From NCBI GenBank assembly GCA_016292095.1, contig JAEFAB010000071.1:1-35297 (forward strand): 35,297 nucleotides of DNA, in the 5' to 3' direction. Under the pieces are notes generated by a model. The model was not told where the DNA came from. It did no database searches and saw only the letters and a program-made list of their open reading frames with translations. Below are positions 23,111-31,755 of this stretch, in pieces (position 1 is the first letter of the stretch; each line of letters begins with the position of its first letter). Source of the stretch: Eubacterium sp. (lineage in GTDB: Bacteria > Bacillota > Clostridia > Lachnospirales > Lachnospiraceae). The position numbers and the translations under genes are program-made.

Positions 23111-24844
23111 TTATTCTTTCTCTTCTGCAGAATTATCTTCCTGCTTCTTTTCTTCCATCAAAGCTTTCTTTTCTTCCTCTGTGGTTGTCAAAGCAATCTT
23201 CTTGGAAACTTTCTTTTCCTGTACGCTGAATTCTTCTTCAGATACTTCTCCGTATTCACCATAGCCGTAGCCATATTCTCCGTAAGTTCCGTAGCCATAG
23301 CCGTAACCGTATCCATAACCGTAACCATAGCCGTAACCATAACCTTTTCCGTAGCCTTTACCATAGCCATAACGCTTTCCGGAACCGTATTTTTTGCCAT
23401 AGCCATACTTCTTGCCGTATCCATATCTTCCATAGCCATAATGCTTTTCATAACCATAGCCATAAAGAGAATTCATACGACGAATAGAGCCATTCAGAAC
23501 GCATCCGATAATCGGTGTTCTCGTATAAGAGAATTCCTGAACTGTATCCATAATTTTGTTCACACGGATTTCATCTTCTTTAACAACGTAAACCACACCA
23601 TCGGAATATTTTGCCAAAACAGCTGCATCGGAAGTTTCTCCACAATGCGGTGCATCAAAAATCACGTAATCCACAACATCCTGAACTTCCTGAACAAAGC
23701 GTTCCATTTCTTCAGAGTTCAGACATTGTACAGGATTTGTACTTTTCAGATTCGGTGCACAAAGAAGTACACGGCTTCCCGGAATATTAACGATGGCATC
23801 GCTGTTCTTAACTTTCTTATCCAGAAACTGTTCCAGCGAGAAGTCCACGGTTTCCACACCGGTCATTTTTCTCAGACTCGGATTTCTCAAATTGCCGTCC
23901 ACCAGCATTACTCTACACTGTGCTTTTGAAAGAGAATAGGCAAGGTTCATTGCCAGTGTACTTTTTCCTTCTCCTTCTTTCGTACTGGTGATCAAAATTA
24001 CTTTACAGTTTTGTTTCTTCAGTACACGTTCAATTCTGGATGAAACGCTTCGCATTGCTTCCAGATATCGGAACCCGACATTTTTATCAATTACCGAGCA
24101 GAACTTCTTTCCTACCAGTTTTCGATCCATGAAAACGATTGGCAAAGCACCAAAACACGGAACACTCAAATATTTTTCTACATCCTCTGTGGATTTAATG
24201 GTTCGAACAAAGAACGCATAAAATCCGCAAGGAATCATTCCCATTACCAACGCAATCAGCATAAACCGGAAAATATCCGCCCATGGGCTGTATGGATTAT
24301 TCGGTTCTTTTGCAACAATCGGAGCTTCCAAAATATCAATTTTTGTATCTCCCAAAACAAACTCCGCTACGCTGCTATAATTGTTTACAACGGATTGAAT
24401 AACATCATAATTCAGCTGCGCATCCTCACCTGTAACGGCGATACTTAAAATGTTTGTTCCTTCTACCGATGAAATCTCGATGTGACTTGGCATATACGTT
24501 AAGCCGATGTCTTTTTCAATAATTTCATAAAAGACTTCATTGTTAATAACATAGTCAAAGTTTACACTTAACTCTTCTGCCAGCTGACTGTTGTTTGTAT
24601 AAGAACGGTCTTCCTCTCCATTATAGCTTGCCGCCGTAATGGAAAAAGTTGCTTTCGATTCATAAATCGGTACATAGTCTTTCTTATATCGGAAAAATCC
24701 CAAAATTCCCATTGCAACCATTAACAATACAATAGCCCACCAGAATTTTCTGATTACTTTTAAAAACGCAAAGACAATCTCCGTAGCGTTTCTTTCTTCC
24801 TGCTTTTCCTTCGATGATGAATAGTTCGCCTTATTCGTTGTCAT
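23111..24844 (-). CDS. Wzz/BY-kinase-type protein with altered Walker motifs and Tyr-Gly tail
   Basis: This 577-residue protein is built like a fused chain-length regulator and bacterial tyrosine kinase. It has a Wzz domain with membrane segments at about 34-51 and 191-213, then a P-loop domain. Walker A is normal (TSTKEGEGKST, 286-296). Walker A' reads MLVDGNLR (313-320), where the family has D-x-D-x-R, so the second Asp is Asn. Walker B reads FDAPH (396-400) instead of DTPP. Residues 461-531 hold about 27 tyrosines in YG repeats, followed by a highly charged Glu/Lys tail. It may be a phosphate acceptor and structural partner of the kinase encoded just upstream. The start at 24844 overlaps that gene by 14 bases and has a GGTGGTGG RBS; an in-frame ATG at 24877 has none. 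Confidence 0.85.
   Translation of the reverse strand: MTTNKANYSSSKEKQEERNATEIVFAFLKVIRKFWWAIVLLMVAMGILGFFRYKKDYVPIYESKATFSITAASYNGEEDRSYTNNSQLAEELSVNFDYVINNEVFYEIIEKDIGLTYMPSHIEISSVEGTNILSIAVTGEDAQLNYDVIQSVVNNYSSVAEFVLGDTKIDILEAPIVAKEPNNPYSPWADIFRFMLIALVMGMIPCGFYAFFVRTIKSTEDVEKYLSVPCFGALPIVFMDRKLVGKKFCSVIDKNVGFRYLEAMRSVSSRIERVLKKQNCKVILITSTKEGEGKSTLAMNLAYSLSKAQCRVMLVDGNLRNPSLRKMTGVETVDFSLEQFLDKKVKNSDAIVNIPGSRVLLCAPNLKSTNPVQCLNSEEMERFVQEVQDVVDYVIFDAPHCGETSDAAVLAKYSDGVVYVVKEDEIRVNKIMDTVQEFSYTRTPIIGCVLNGSIRRMNSLYGYGYEKHYGYGRYGYGKKYGYGKKYGSGKRYGYGKGYGKGYGYGYGYGYGYGYGYGYGTYGEYGYGYGEYGEVSEEEFSVQEKKVSKKIALTTTEEEKKALMEEKKQEDNSAEEKE
23252..23464 (-). repeat. Hexanucleotide-type repeat encoding a Tyr-Gly tail
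   Basis: The coding strand is a run of alternating TAC/TAT and GGN codons with occasional Lys, Arg, Glu, Ser and Thr codons. The purest part encodes nine consecutive YG units. The basic unit is six bases, so slippage or recombination would change tyrosine number without shifting frame. Confidence 0.85.
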
Positions 24845-26255
24845 AAATTTCCACCACCTTTCCCTCTGAATTGCCATATGCAGAAGTATGAGGCTTCAGG
24901 TTTGTCCGAAGATCTTTATAATCATTCAAAATACAACCAAGCATCTTTGCATTGGAATTATTCATAATTGTAATACACTTCACAACATCTCTCTGATAAG
25001 AGAAATCCTGTCTTACAACAAGCATACAGAAATCAACTCGATCCAGCAGTGCTTCCGCATCAGATACCAGTGCCATTGGCGGGGTATCAATAATTACATA
25101 GTCTGCCATACGACTGCATTTTCGAATCAGGTCTCTCATAGCACCGGACTTCATGTATTCATTTGTATTGGAATATCCTTTAGAAGAAAGGATTAAATCC
25201 AAATTGGTCTTTTTATCATGGTACAATACTTCATCCAAACCACACTGTCCCTGCAGAAGTTTTGCAGAATCCACAACGGCACCCTTTGGCACGTCCATCA
25301 TTTTGTAGATCGCCGGCTTTCTAAAGTCCGCATCCAGCACAACAACACGCTTTCCTTCCTTGGCAAAGGAAAGTGCCACGTTAATCGCCACCGTAGATTT
25401 TCCTTCGTTTTCACAAACACTGGAAATCATATATACGTTTCTACTAGGATGTCTTTGGTTTTCGTATTCCAATTTGACACGAATGTTGTCCACTGATTCA
25501 ATAAACTTGTTTGAAATAATCGGGCTGGTAATCAGCAGTGCCTTTACCATCTTGTTGATTTTCGCCTTCAAGGTACGGTTCTTATTTTCATGATAAATGG
25601 TACCTAAAAGAGTTGTATCCATTTCATTTTCAATAATACTTTCTCTCTTAACGGTTCTTCTTAAAAAGCTGATTGCAAGAATAATCAAGGAAACGATCAG
25701 CCCTGCCCAAAGGCCTGCTTTTAAAGATTCCCTTTGTGGCGCAAGCGTATTATTCGGTTGCGTTGCCACTTCTGCCCCGCGCAATTCATCAAAAACCGCA
25801 TCCGAGCTTAAATACGGAGAAAGTTCGTCATAGTTCCCCATGATAGCACCGATTGCCTGAAAAGCTACAATCGGGTCATTAGCCACAGCCTCAACTTTCA
25901 TTAAGTTGGTTCCTTCAATCAGAGAAACTCTTGTCTTACCTCCGATAATGGAAATATGCAAGTCCGAATGAAGCTTTGACTGCATAATATCTGCTGTCAT
26001 CAAATTCTGGAAAACCGTAATTACGCTTTCCGCAAATCTTCTGTTTGTGTACACATACCCTGTACTTTGCTTCGGAGTCACAACATAAATCGCCGTGCTG
26101 GAATACTCCGGAACGTAATTTTTCTTCAGATACGTGTAACGTCCCATAATAGCAATACATACTACAATGAAAACAAACCACAGACGACGTACTAAATCCA
26201 TCAGTAATGAATATATATTCAAATTTTCCAATGTAAAAATTTTGTTATCTGTCAT
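24831..26255 (-). CDS. Wzz/BY-kinase protein (capsule chain-length regulator and tyrosine kinase), canonical copy
   Basis: The 474-residue protein has two membrane segments (about 25-38 and 181-198) around an extracytoplasmic Wzz domain. The kinase domain has Walker A SVCENEGKST (279-288), Walker A' VVVLDADFRKP (304-314) and Walker B VIIDTPP (387-393), all canonical. Such proteins autophosphorylate on C-terminal tyrosines and control polymer length and export. Here the C-terminus has only two tyrosines after residue 450 (Tyr460 and Tyr471), an unusually poor cluster. The next gene product has about 27. It follows the Ig-like membrane protein by two bases and overlaps the second kinase-like gene. 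No Wzb/CpsB phosphatase gene is in the window. Confidence 0.9.
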   Translation of the reverse strand: MTDNKIFTLENLNIYSLLMDLVRRLWFVFIVVCIAIMGRYTYLKKNYVPEYSSTAIYVVTPKQSTGYVYTNRRFAESVITVFQNLMTADIMQSKLHSDLHISIIGGKTRVSLIEGTNLMKVEAVANDPIVAFQAIGAIMGNYDELSPYLSSDAVFDELRGAEVATQPNNTLAPQRESLKAGLWAGLIVSLIILAISFLRRTVKRESIIENEMDTTLLGTIYHENKNRTLKAKINKMVKALLITSPIISNKFIESVDNIRVKLEYENQRHPSRNVYMISSVCENEGKSTVAINVALSFAKEGKRVVVLDADFRKPAIYKMMDVPKGAVVDSAKLLQGQCGLDEVLYHDKKTNLDLILSSKGYSNTNEYMKSGAMRDLIRKCSRMADYVIIDTPPMALVSDAEALLDRVDFCMLVVRQDFSYQRDVVKCITIMNNSNAKMLGCILNDYKDLRTNLKPHTSAYGNSEGKVVEIYDNE

Positions 26256-26257
26256 CC

Positions 26258-27100
26258 CTATTCCTCCACTATTACAGTGAGATAAGTAGTATTTTCATTA
26301 CTCTTTCCACCGTTAATAGTATATTCTACAGTATAAAAACCTGCCTTCTTCATATTCACATTCGTATTGGTGACTTCCACAACACCCTGACTCATATCTT
26401 TTCCATCCGGATCCTTTACAGAATCAATGTAGTCCTTTGCATTGAAGAGATTACCAACCTTCAAATAAACGACGTTTCTCTTCAAATTAATTACCGGACT
26501 CAGATTGTTTCTCTGCTTAATAACCACAAGACCTTTGAACTTTGCAGTATCTCCCAAGCTGTTTGTAACCTGTGCTGTTACTGTATATTTTCCTGCTACG
26601 CTAGTGGCTGTCGTATTGGACAAGATTTTAATTTTTCCCGTCACATCTCCATCCACACCGTCTTTTGCCCCTAATACATCCACTACCGTGGTATCAGATC
26701 CCACATCAAAACAGAGGGGCTCTGACAAAATGAATCTCGGTGATTCATAATCTTTATATTTAATCTTCCGGGAAACTTTGGACACATGATGTTCCGAATC
26801 TTCCACTGCATAAGTAATATTGCAGATGTGTTCTTTTTTATCCACAAACTTTGAGATAGACTCAACAATGATTTTATCTGTCAAATCTCCGTCTTCCCGG
26901 TCTGTTGCAACAATTCCCTTACATAGCGCTTTTCTATCATCCTCTACGGAGCATTCCAAAAGCTCCTCCTCCACAGTAAAAACAGGTCCGTTATAGTTAA
27001 TACTTTTTCTGCTCTGATAATAATTCCACGTGAATATTCCGGAAATAATAAGAAAAACAACCACAATGATTATTCTGCTATATACTACAATAAATCTCAT
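26258..27100 (-). CDS. Membrane-anchored protein with three Ig-like (DUF5011-like) repeats
   Basis: The 280-residue protein has an uncleaved N-terminal anchor (about 9-25) and an extracytoplasmic part made of three beta-rich repeats of about 78 residues (35-113, 119-195, 200-279). Repeats 1 and 2 share the motif D-x-x-D-G-D-[LV]-T-x-K-I (ATDREDGDLTDKI and AKDGVDGDVTGKI), which resembles DUF5011/HYR-type Ig-like domains. Repeat 3 has a related PDGKDMSQGV. All repeats end in a GxYTV or NITY-type strand. It is encoded two bases before the canonical BY-kinase gene, which suggests that it works at the cell surface with the polysaccharide export machinery. No enzymatic motif is seen. This association is inferred from position only. 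Confidence 0.75.
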   Translation of the reverse strand: MRFIVVYSRIIIVVVFLIISGIFTWNYYQSRKSINYNGPVFTVEEELLECSVEDDRKALCKGIVATDREDGDLTDKIIVESISKFVDKKEHICNITYAVEDSEHHVSKVSRKIKYKDYESPRFILSEPLCFDVGSDTTVVDVLGAKDGVDGDVTGKIKILSNTTATSVAGKYTVTAQVTNSLGDTAKFKGLVVIKQRNNLSPVINLKRNVVYLKVGNLFNAKDYIDSVKDPDGKDMSQGVVEVTNTNVNMKKAGFYTVEYTINGGKSNENTTYLTVIVEE

Positions 27101-27126
27101 TCTCCGTTATCCTTTCACCTTTAAAA

Positions 27127-27678
27127 TCATTCTTTGATTTCACTTAATTTGGACCAGTTCTGATCCTTTTCGCTTAAAATAATTTCCATATCTTCCGGTA
27201 TTGGCCAGTCAATCCCGATATCCGGGTCATTCCACATAATTCCGGCCTCATCTCCCGGGTGATAAAAATCTGTCACTTTGTAGCAAAATTCCGCTTCTTC
27301 TGAAAGAACCAGAAATCCGTGAGCAAACCCTTCCGGAATATAGAACTGCTTCATATTTTCTGCTGACAGTTCCACGCCAAACCATTTTCCGTAAGTCTTT
27401 GACCCCTTTCTCAAATCTACAGCAACATCAAATACATTTCCGCGGATTACACGAACCAGCTTTCCCTGTGGGAAGTTCAACTGTCTGTGAAGTCCTCGAA
27501 GCACGCCTCTTTTGCTCATAGACTGGTTATCCTGAACAAAGACCATACCAAGCCCTGCTTCTTCCATATCTCTCTGATTATAGGTTTCCACAAAGTAGCC
27601 TCTTTCATCCGGAAAGACCTTCGGTTCAATTACCGCCAATCCTTCAATTTCACATCTCGTAACTTTTATCTGTCCCAT
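27127..27678 (-). CDS. rfbC: dTDP-4-dehydrorhamnose 3,5-epimerase
   Basis: RmlC converts dTDP-4-keto-6-deoxyglucose to its L-lyxo isomer, step three of dTDP-L-rhamnose synthesis. The 183-residue cupin has DERGYFVETYN, the catalytic His region in LRGLHRQ, GKLVRVIRGNVFDVAVDLR, and YIPEGFAHGFLVLSEEAEFCYK with the conserved Tyr. Length is typical. It lies 20 bases after rfbB. Confidence 0.95.
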   Translation of the reverse strand: MGQIKVTRCEIEGLAVIEPKVFPDERGYFVETYNQRDMEEAGLGMVFVQDNQSMSKRGVLRGLHRQLNFPQGKLVRVIRGNVFDVAVDLRKGSKTYGKWFGVELSAENMKQFYIPEGFAHGFLVLSEEAEFCYKVTDFYHPGDEAGIMWNDPDIGIDWPIPEDMEIILSEKDQNWSKLSEIKE

Positions 27679-27698
27679 GACTATTATCTCCCAATTTT

Positions 27699-28727
27699 CT
27701 ATGCACGTTCTTTATCAACATACATTTTTTCAAAATAATTCTGATATTCACCGCTGATAATGTTTTCCCACCAACTCTTGTGATCCAAATACCACTGAAT
27801 GGTTTTCTTAATCCCGTCTTCAAATTTTGTTTCCGGCAACCATCCCAATTCCTGATGAATTTTTGTCGGATCAATGGCATATCTCATGTCATGTCCCGGT
27901 CTGTCCGTTACATAAGTAATCAGACTCTCCGGTTTTCCAAGCTGTTCCAAAATCGTCTTTACAACTTCCAGATTTGTCTTCTCGTTGTGTCCGCCAATAT
28001 TGTAAACTTCCCCAACGCGACCTTTTCTCATTACCAGGTCAATGGCAATACAATGATCCTCTACATAAAGCCAGTCTCTGACATTTTCCCCTTTTCCGTA
28101 AACCGGAAGAGTTTCATCTGCCAACGCTCTGGAAATCATTAATGGAATTAATTTTTCCGGGAAATGATAAGGACCGTAATTATTACTGCATCTTGTAATT
28201 GTCACCGGCAATCCGTATGTTCTGTAATATGCCAACACCAGTAAATCTGCCCCGGCCTTGCTGGAAGAGTACGGACTGGATGTATGGATTGGTGTTTCCT
28301 CCGTAAAAAACAGTTCCGGCTGATCCAACGGTAAGTCTCCGTATACTTCATCTGTAGAAACCTGATGATATCTTGTAATTCCATATTTTCTGCAGGCATC
28401 CATCAGCACCTGTGTTCCGATAATATTCGTCTGCAGGAAAATTCCCGGATCCTCAATGGAGCGGTCTACATGACTTTCCGCTGCAAAGTTCACCACAATA
28501 TCAGGCTTTTCTTCTTCAAATAATTTTTCAACAAATTCCTTGTCCGCAATATCTCCTTTTACAAAACGGAACTGCGGATTTTTCATCGCTTCATCCAACG
28601 TTGCAAGATTTCCCGCATACGTTAATTTATCCAAACAAATAATCCGGTCTTCCGGATGTTTTTCCAATTCATAATATACAAAATTGCTGCCAATAAAGCC
28701 GGCACCGCCTGTTACAATAATGTTCAT
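27699..28727 (-). CDS. rfbB: dTDP-glucose 4,6-dehydratase
   Basis: RmlB makes dTDP-4-keto-6-deoxyglucose from dTDP-glucose. The 342-residue SDR protein has the NAD-binding GGAGFIGSNF (7-16), the VSTDEVYGDL region, the catalytic YSSSKAGAD, and the SNNYGPYHFPEKLIPLMI signature. It is preceded by its own promoter, because a terminator separates it from rfbD. AGGAGG lies upstream of the ATG. Confidence 0.96.
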   Translation of the reverse strand: MNIIVTGGAGFIGSNFVYYELEKHPEDRIICLDKLTYAGNLATLDEAMKNPQFRFVKGDIADKEFVEKLFEEEKPDIVVNFAAESHVDRSIEDPGIFLQTNIIGTQVLMDACRKYGITRYHQVSTDEVYGDLPLDQPELFFTEETPIHTSSPYSSSKAGADLLVLAYYRTYGLPVTITRCSNNYGPYHFPEKLIPLMISRALADETLPVYGKGENVRDWLYVEDHCIAIDLVMRKGRVGEVYNIGGHNEKTNLEVVKTILEQLGKPESLITYVTDRPGHDMRYAIDPTKIHQELGWLPETKFEDGIKKTIQWYLDHKSWWENIISGEYQNYFEKMYVDKERA

Positions 28728-28776
28728 ATTTTCCTCCTAGCACATAGTCTTCCATTTTTAGACTATAATCCTTTTT

Positions 28777-28805
28777 ATTGTACCATAAAAAGGCGGCTAT
28801 GCAAA
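28777..28805 (-). promoter_or_regulatory. Possible promoter of rfbB-rfbC and downstream genes
   Basis: TTTGCA (28805-28800), a 17-base spacer and TACAAT (28782-28777) on the minus strand. The -35 lies inside the terminator hairpin downstream of rfbD. A second -10-like TATAGT occurs further downstream (near 28762). Confidence 0.45.
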
Positions 28806-28817
28806 TCGCATAACCGC
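28786..28817 (-). terminator. Terminator between rfbD and rfbB
   Basis: Arms 28808-28817 and 28793-28802 (GCGGTTATGC type, one G-U pair) with a five-base loop are followed on the minus strand by five T. It splits the rhamnose genes into two transcription units or attenuates the downstream one. Confidence 0.75.
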
Positions 28818-28834
28818 TATTTCTTCATAGGTTT

Positions 28835-29707
28835 TTAGACTTCAATCTCTTTCAAATACCTGTGCAGGGCATCCTGCCACGTCGGAAGAGGTTTAAATCC
28901 CTTTTCCCGTAATTTACTTTTATCCATTCTGCTGTTTTCCGGACGTTTTGCCTTTGCCGGATACATCTCGCTTCCTACCGGCGAAACCTTTACCTTCCCA
29001 TAAACCGCATCAAGTTCCGATGCCTGTTTCATAATTTCCACGGTAAAGTCATACCAGCTGATATATCCGCCCTCATTGGTAGCATGGTAAATCCCGTATT
29101 GTTCCTTTTCCACCATATCCACAAGCAGGCGCGCTAAATCATACGTATAGGTAGGCGTTCCCACCTGATCTGCAACCACCGTCAAGGCATCATGGGATTT
29201 CCCGAGATTTAACATAGTCTTCACGAAATTTTTTCCGTTCTTCCCAAATACCCAGGCGATACGGACAATGTAATATTTTTCCAAATATTTTTGAACTGCC
29301 AGTTCCCCCCGGTATTTGGATTCTCCATAAACATTCAGAGGTGCTCTCTCATCCTCCGGCTTCCAAGGTTCTTCACCCTGTCCGTCAAATACATAATCTG
29401 TGCTGATATAAATCATCTTTGCATCCAGTTCTTTACAAACCTTGGCAATATTCTCCGTTCCCTGAACATTGACTTTCATAACCTTCGGAATATTCTCTTC
29501 CTCTTCCGCAGCATCAACAGCCGTCCAGGCCGCACAATGAATTACTGCTTCCGGTCGTTCCTGATGCAAAACATTATGGACGGATTTTTCATCTGTAATA
29601 TCCATCTCTTCAATGTCCACACCAACAGCCTCATATCCTCGTTTTTTCAATTCATTAACAACATCAAACCCAAGCTGTCCTTTGACTCCTGTCACTAAAA
29701 CCTTCAT
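28835..29707 (-). CDS. rfbD: dTDP-4-dehydrorhamnose reductase
   Basis: RmlD performs the final NADPH-dependent reduction to dTDP-L-rhamnose. The 290-residue protein has VTGVKGQLGFDVV (5-17), CAAWTAVDAAEE, STDYVFDGQGEEPW, and the catalytic Tyr and Lys in NVYGESKYRGE. It closes 17 bases before a terminator and lies 14 bases after rfbA. Confidence 0.95.
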   Translation of the reverse strand: MKVLVTGVKGQLGFDVVNELKKRGYEAVGVDIEEMDITDEKSVHNVLHQERPEAVIHCAAWTAVDAAEEEENIPKVMKVNVQGTENIAKVCKELDAKMIYISTDYVFDGQGEEPWKPEDERAPLNVYGESKYRGELAVQKYLEKYYIVRIAWVFGKNGKNFVKTMLNLGKSHDALTVVADQVGTPTYTYDLARLLVDMVEKEQYGIYHATNEGGYISWYDFTVEIMKQASELDAVYGKVKVSPVGSEMYPAKAKRPENSRMDKSKLREKGFKPLPTWQDALHRYLKEIEV

Positions 29708-29721
29708 TGTTTTCTCCCAAT

Positions 29722-30609
29722 CTATCGCAATGGATCAATAAATTTTCCGTCTACAACATCCTTCAAATATTGTCCATACTCGTTTTTCTTCATTAATTCA
29801 TATGCTTCCAGAATTTCTTCCTTGCTAATCCAACCATTCAGATATGCAATTTCTTCCGGACATGCAATTTTTCTATGCTGATGGTCCTCAATATTTTTCA
29901 CAAAATTTGTGGCTTCCACCAGGCTGGCATGTGTTCCTGTATCAAGCCAGGTAAATCCCTGTCCCAACACTTCTACATCCAGCTCTCCGTTTGCCAGATA
30001 AATCGCATTCAAATCTGTGATTTCCAATTCTCCTCTGGCAGATGGCTTCAGATTTTTCGCATACTCTACTACGCGGTTATCATAAAAATACAAACCGGTA
30101 ACGCAATAATTGCTTTTTGGTTTTTCCGGCTTTTCTTCAATGGAAATCGCCTTGCCTTCCGCATCAAATTCCACAATTCCGAAACGTTCCGGGTCGTCTA
30201 CATAGTAACCGAACACTTTCGCACCTTTTGTAATTTTTGCAGCCTCCTGCAAACGTTTCTTCAGACCATGTCCCTCAAAAATATTGTCTCCGAGAACCAT
30301 TGCCACGCTATCATGACCAATAAAGTCAGCTCCGATAATAAATGCCTGAGCCAATCCGTCCGGACTCGGCTGAACAGCATATTCCAGATGAATTCCAAAC
30401 TGGCTTCCGTCCTTCAACAGTTCCTGAAATCTCGGTGTGTCCTCCGGTGTGGAGATAATCAAAATCTCCTGAATTCCTGCATTCATCAACACGGATAACG
30501 GATAGTAAATCATTGGTTTGTCGTAAATCGGCAACAACTGCTTTGATGTCACCCTGGTCAACGGATACAAACGCGTTCCTGACCCTCCTGCTAAAATTAT
30601 ACCTTTCAT
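29722..30609 (-). CDS. rfbA: Glucose-1-phosphate thymidylyltransferase
   Basis: RmlA joins dTTP and glucose 1-phosphate to form dTDP-glucose, the first committed step. The 295-residue protein has [22 protein letters not shown] (from residue 6), [24 protein letters not shown], and [13 protein letters not shown]. Length and motifs are typical. It lies 14 bases after the APH-type gene. Confidence 0.96.
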   Translation of the reverse strand: MKGIILAGGSGTRLYPLTRVTSKQLLPIYDKPMIYYPLSVLMNAGIQEILIISTPEDTPRFQELLKDGSQFGIHLEYAVQPSPDGLAQAFIIGADFIGHDSVAMVLGDNIFEGHGLKKRLQEAAKITKGAKVFGYYVDDPERFGIVEFDAEGKAISIEEKPEKPKSNYCVTGLYFYDNRVVEYAKNLKPSARGELEITDLNAIYLANGELDVEVLGQGFTWLDTGTHASLVEATNFVKNIEDHQHRKIACPEEIAYLNGWISKEEILEAYELMKKNEYGQYLKDVVDGKFIDPLR

Positions 30610-30623
30610 ACGTACCTCATTTT

Positions 30624-31745
30624 CTATTTAATATTTTCCGTTAAATAATCCAATAGTTGGAGCCATAACGTAAATTTTTCTTTCAACACTTCTGTGGCAT
30701 TTTCTGTTCTCATCATATAGAAACCAATGATGAAAAGAACATAACAAGCATACGTGAAATCCGGATTTGCCACATACTTTTCCAATCGGTGGTAATAACT
30801 GCGGTAGTCGTGAATCACGCCACCGATTTCTGCTTTTTTCCCCAGCATAGATGCCTGTGTAATATAATGAAAAATATCCATATATTCCGGCATGGAAAAA
30901 TGCGCATATTCAAAATCAAAGGCTTTCAATTCACCATCTTTATAGTACACATTCCACGGTGTAAAATCTCCGTGAAAAAAAGAATAAATATACGGTTCTT
31001 CTTTCAACCGCTTTTCCACCCAGGAAATACCCTGTTTCAACACTTCCTGCTGCGCATCGGAAAATACTGATAATTGCCCTTTTACATATTCTACATAATA
31101 TGCAAACTCCGATTCTTCATAATTCAGTTTTTCCGCCGTTTTCTGATTAATATCCCATAAGAAATCCAACTGTTTATTGGACAACTCTAATTTAACCCCT
31201 TGACCAAACCGCTTCTCTGTTGACTGGGCAAAAAAATGAATCCCATTGATTTTTTCGTCCAACAACATGCGCGGGACATTTGGTATTTCTTTCTCCTCCA
31301 AATAACGGAGCACTCTAATCTCATGAGAGAAATTTTTTGATACCTTTTCATTTTCCGTCAGTTTCAAAAAACACTCAATCTGATTTCCACTGTAAACCTG
31401 AAGGGTTACCTTTTCGTTTTGCCAGGAAGTCGTATCTCCCTGATAAGCAGCCACTTCAAATTCATTTCTGTCCAATCCTGTAATCTTCTCAATTTGATCC
31501 AAAATCTCATCTTTCAAGCGGATTTTCTTTTGCTTCAAATTGATTTTCTCACCAATTTTGTTTCCACTTCCAATGCGGACTGCAACCTTCAACATTTTTC
31601 CTTTTAAAGTTGATGGCTGATACAACGCCAACGCGTGTCCCAATGAACCACTTGGCAAAAACCATGTTTTGTCTGCGTGTTCAAAGATTACATACTTTTC
31701 TGCTGACTGATCTCCTATAAAATAATTGTTAACACTCTTTTCCAC
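30624..31745 (-). CDS. APH-fold phosphotransferase of unknown substrate
   Basis: The 373-residue protein uses a GTG start at 31745 with GAGGA upstream. An N-terminal region (about 1-110) has no recognised domain. The C-terminal two thirds has the aminoglycoside-phosphotransferase/choline-kinase fold: [13 protein letters not shown] (near residue 259) is the Brenner catalytic motif with Asp and Asn, and [12 protein letters not shown] carries the metal-binding Asp. Kinases of this kind in polysaccharide loci can phosphorylate sugars, choline or lipid-linked intermediates. Its place just before rfbA suggests a role in building or decorating the rhamnose-containing polymer, but the substrate cannot be read from the sequence. 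Antibiotic resistance is an unlikely role. Confidence 0.75.
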   Translation of the reverse strand: MEKSVNNYFIGDQSAEKYVIFEHADKTWFLPSGSLGHALALYQPSTLKGKMLKVAVRIGSGNKIGEKINLKQKKIRLKDEILDQIEKITGLDRNEFEVAAYQGDTTSWQNEKVTLQVYSGNQIECFLKLTENEKVSKNFSHEIRVLRYLEEKEIPNVPRMLLDEKINGIHFFAQSTEKRFGQGVKLELSNKQLDFLWDINQKTAEKLNYEESEFAYYVEYVKGQLSVFSDAQQEVLKQGISWVEKRLKEEPYIYSFFHGDFTPWNVYYKDGELKAFDFEYAHFSMPEYMDIFHYITQASMLGKKAEIGGVIHDYRSYYHRLEKYVANPDFTYACYVLFIIGFYMMRTENATEVLKEKFTLWLQLLDYLTENIK

Positions 31746-31755
31746 AGTGCATTCC

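Noticed and set aside
23252-23464. CRISPR-like or non-coding repeat
   Set aside because: The repeat has no spacers, is six bases in unit length, and lies in frame in a kinase-like gene.
30624-31745. Aminoglycoside resistance gene
   Set aside because: The catalytic motif is shared by the whole APH/choline-kinase superfamily; the context is polysaccharide synthesis and the N-terminal region does not fit resistance enzymes.
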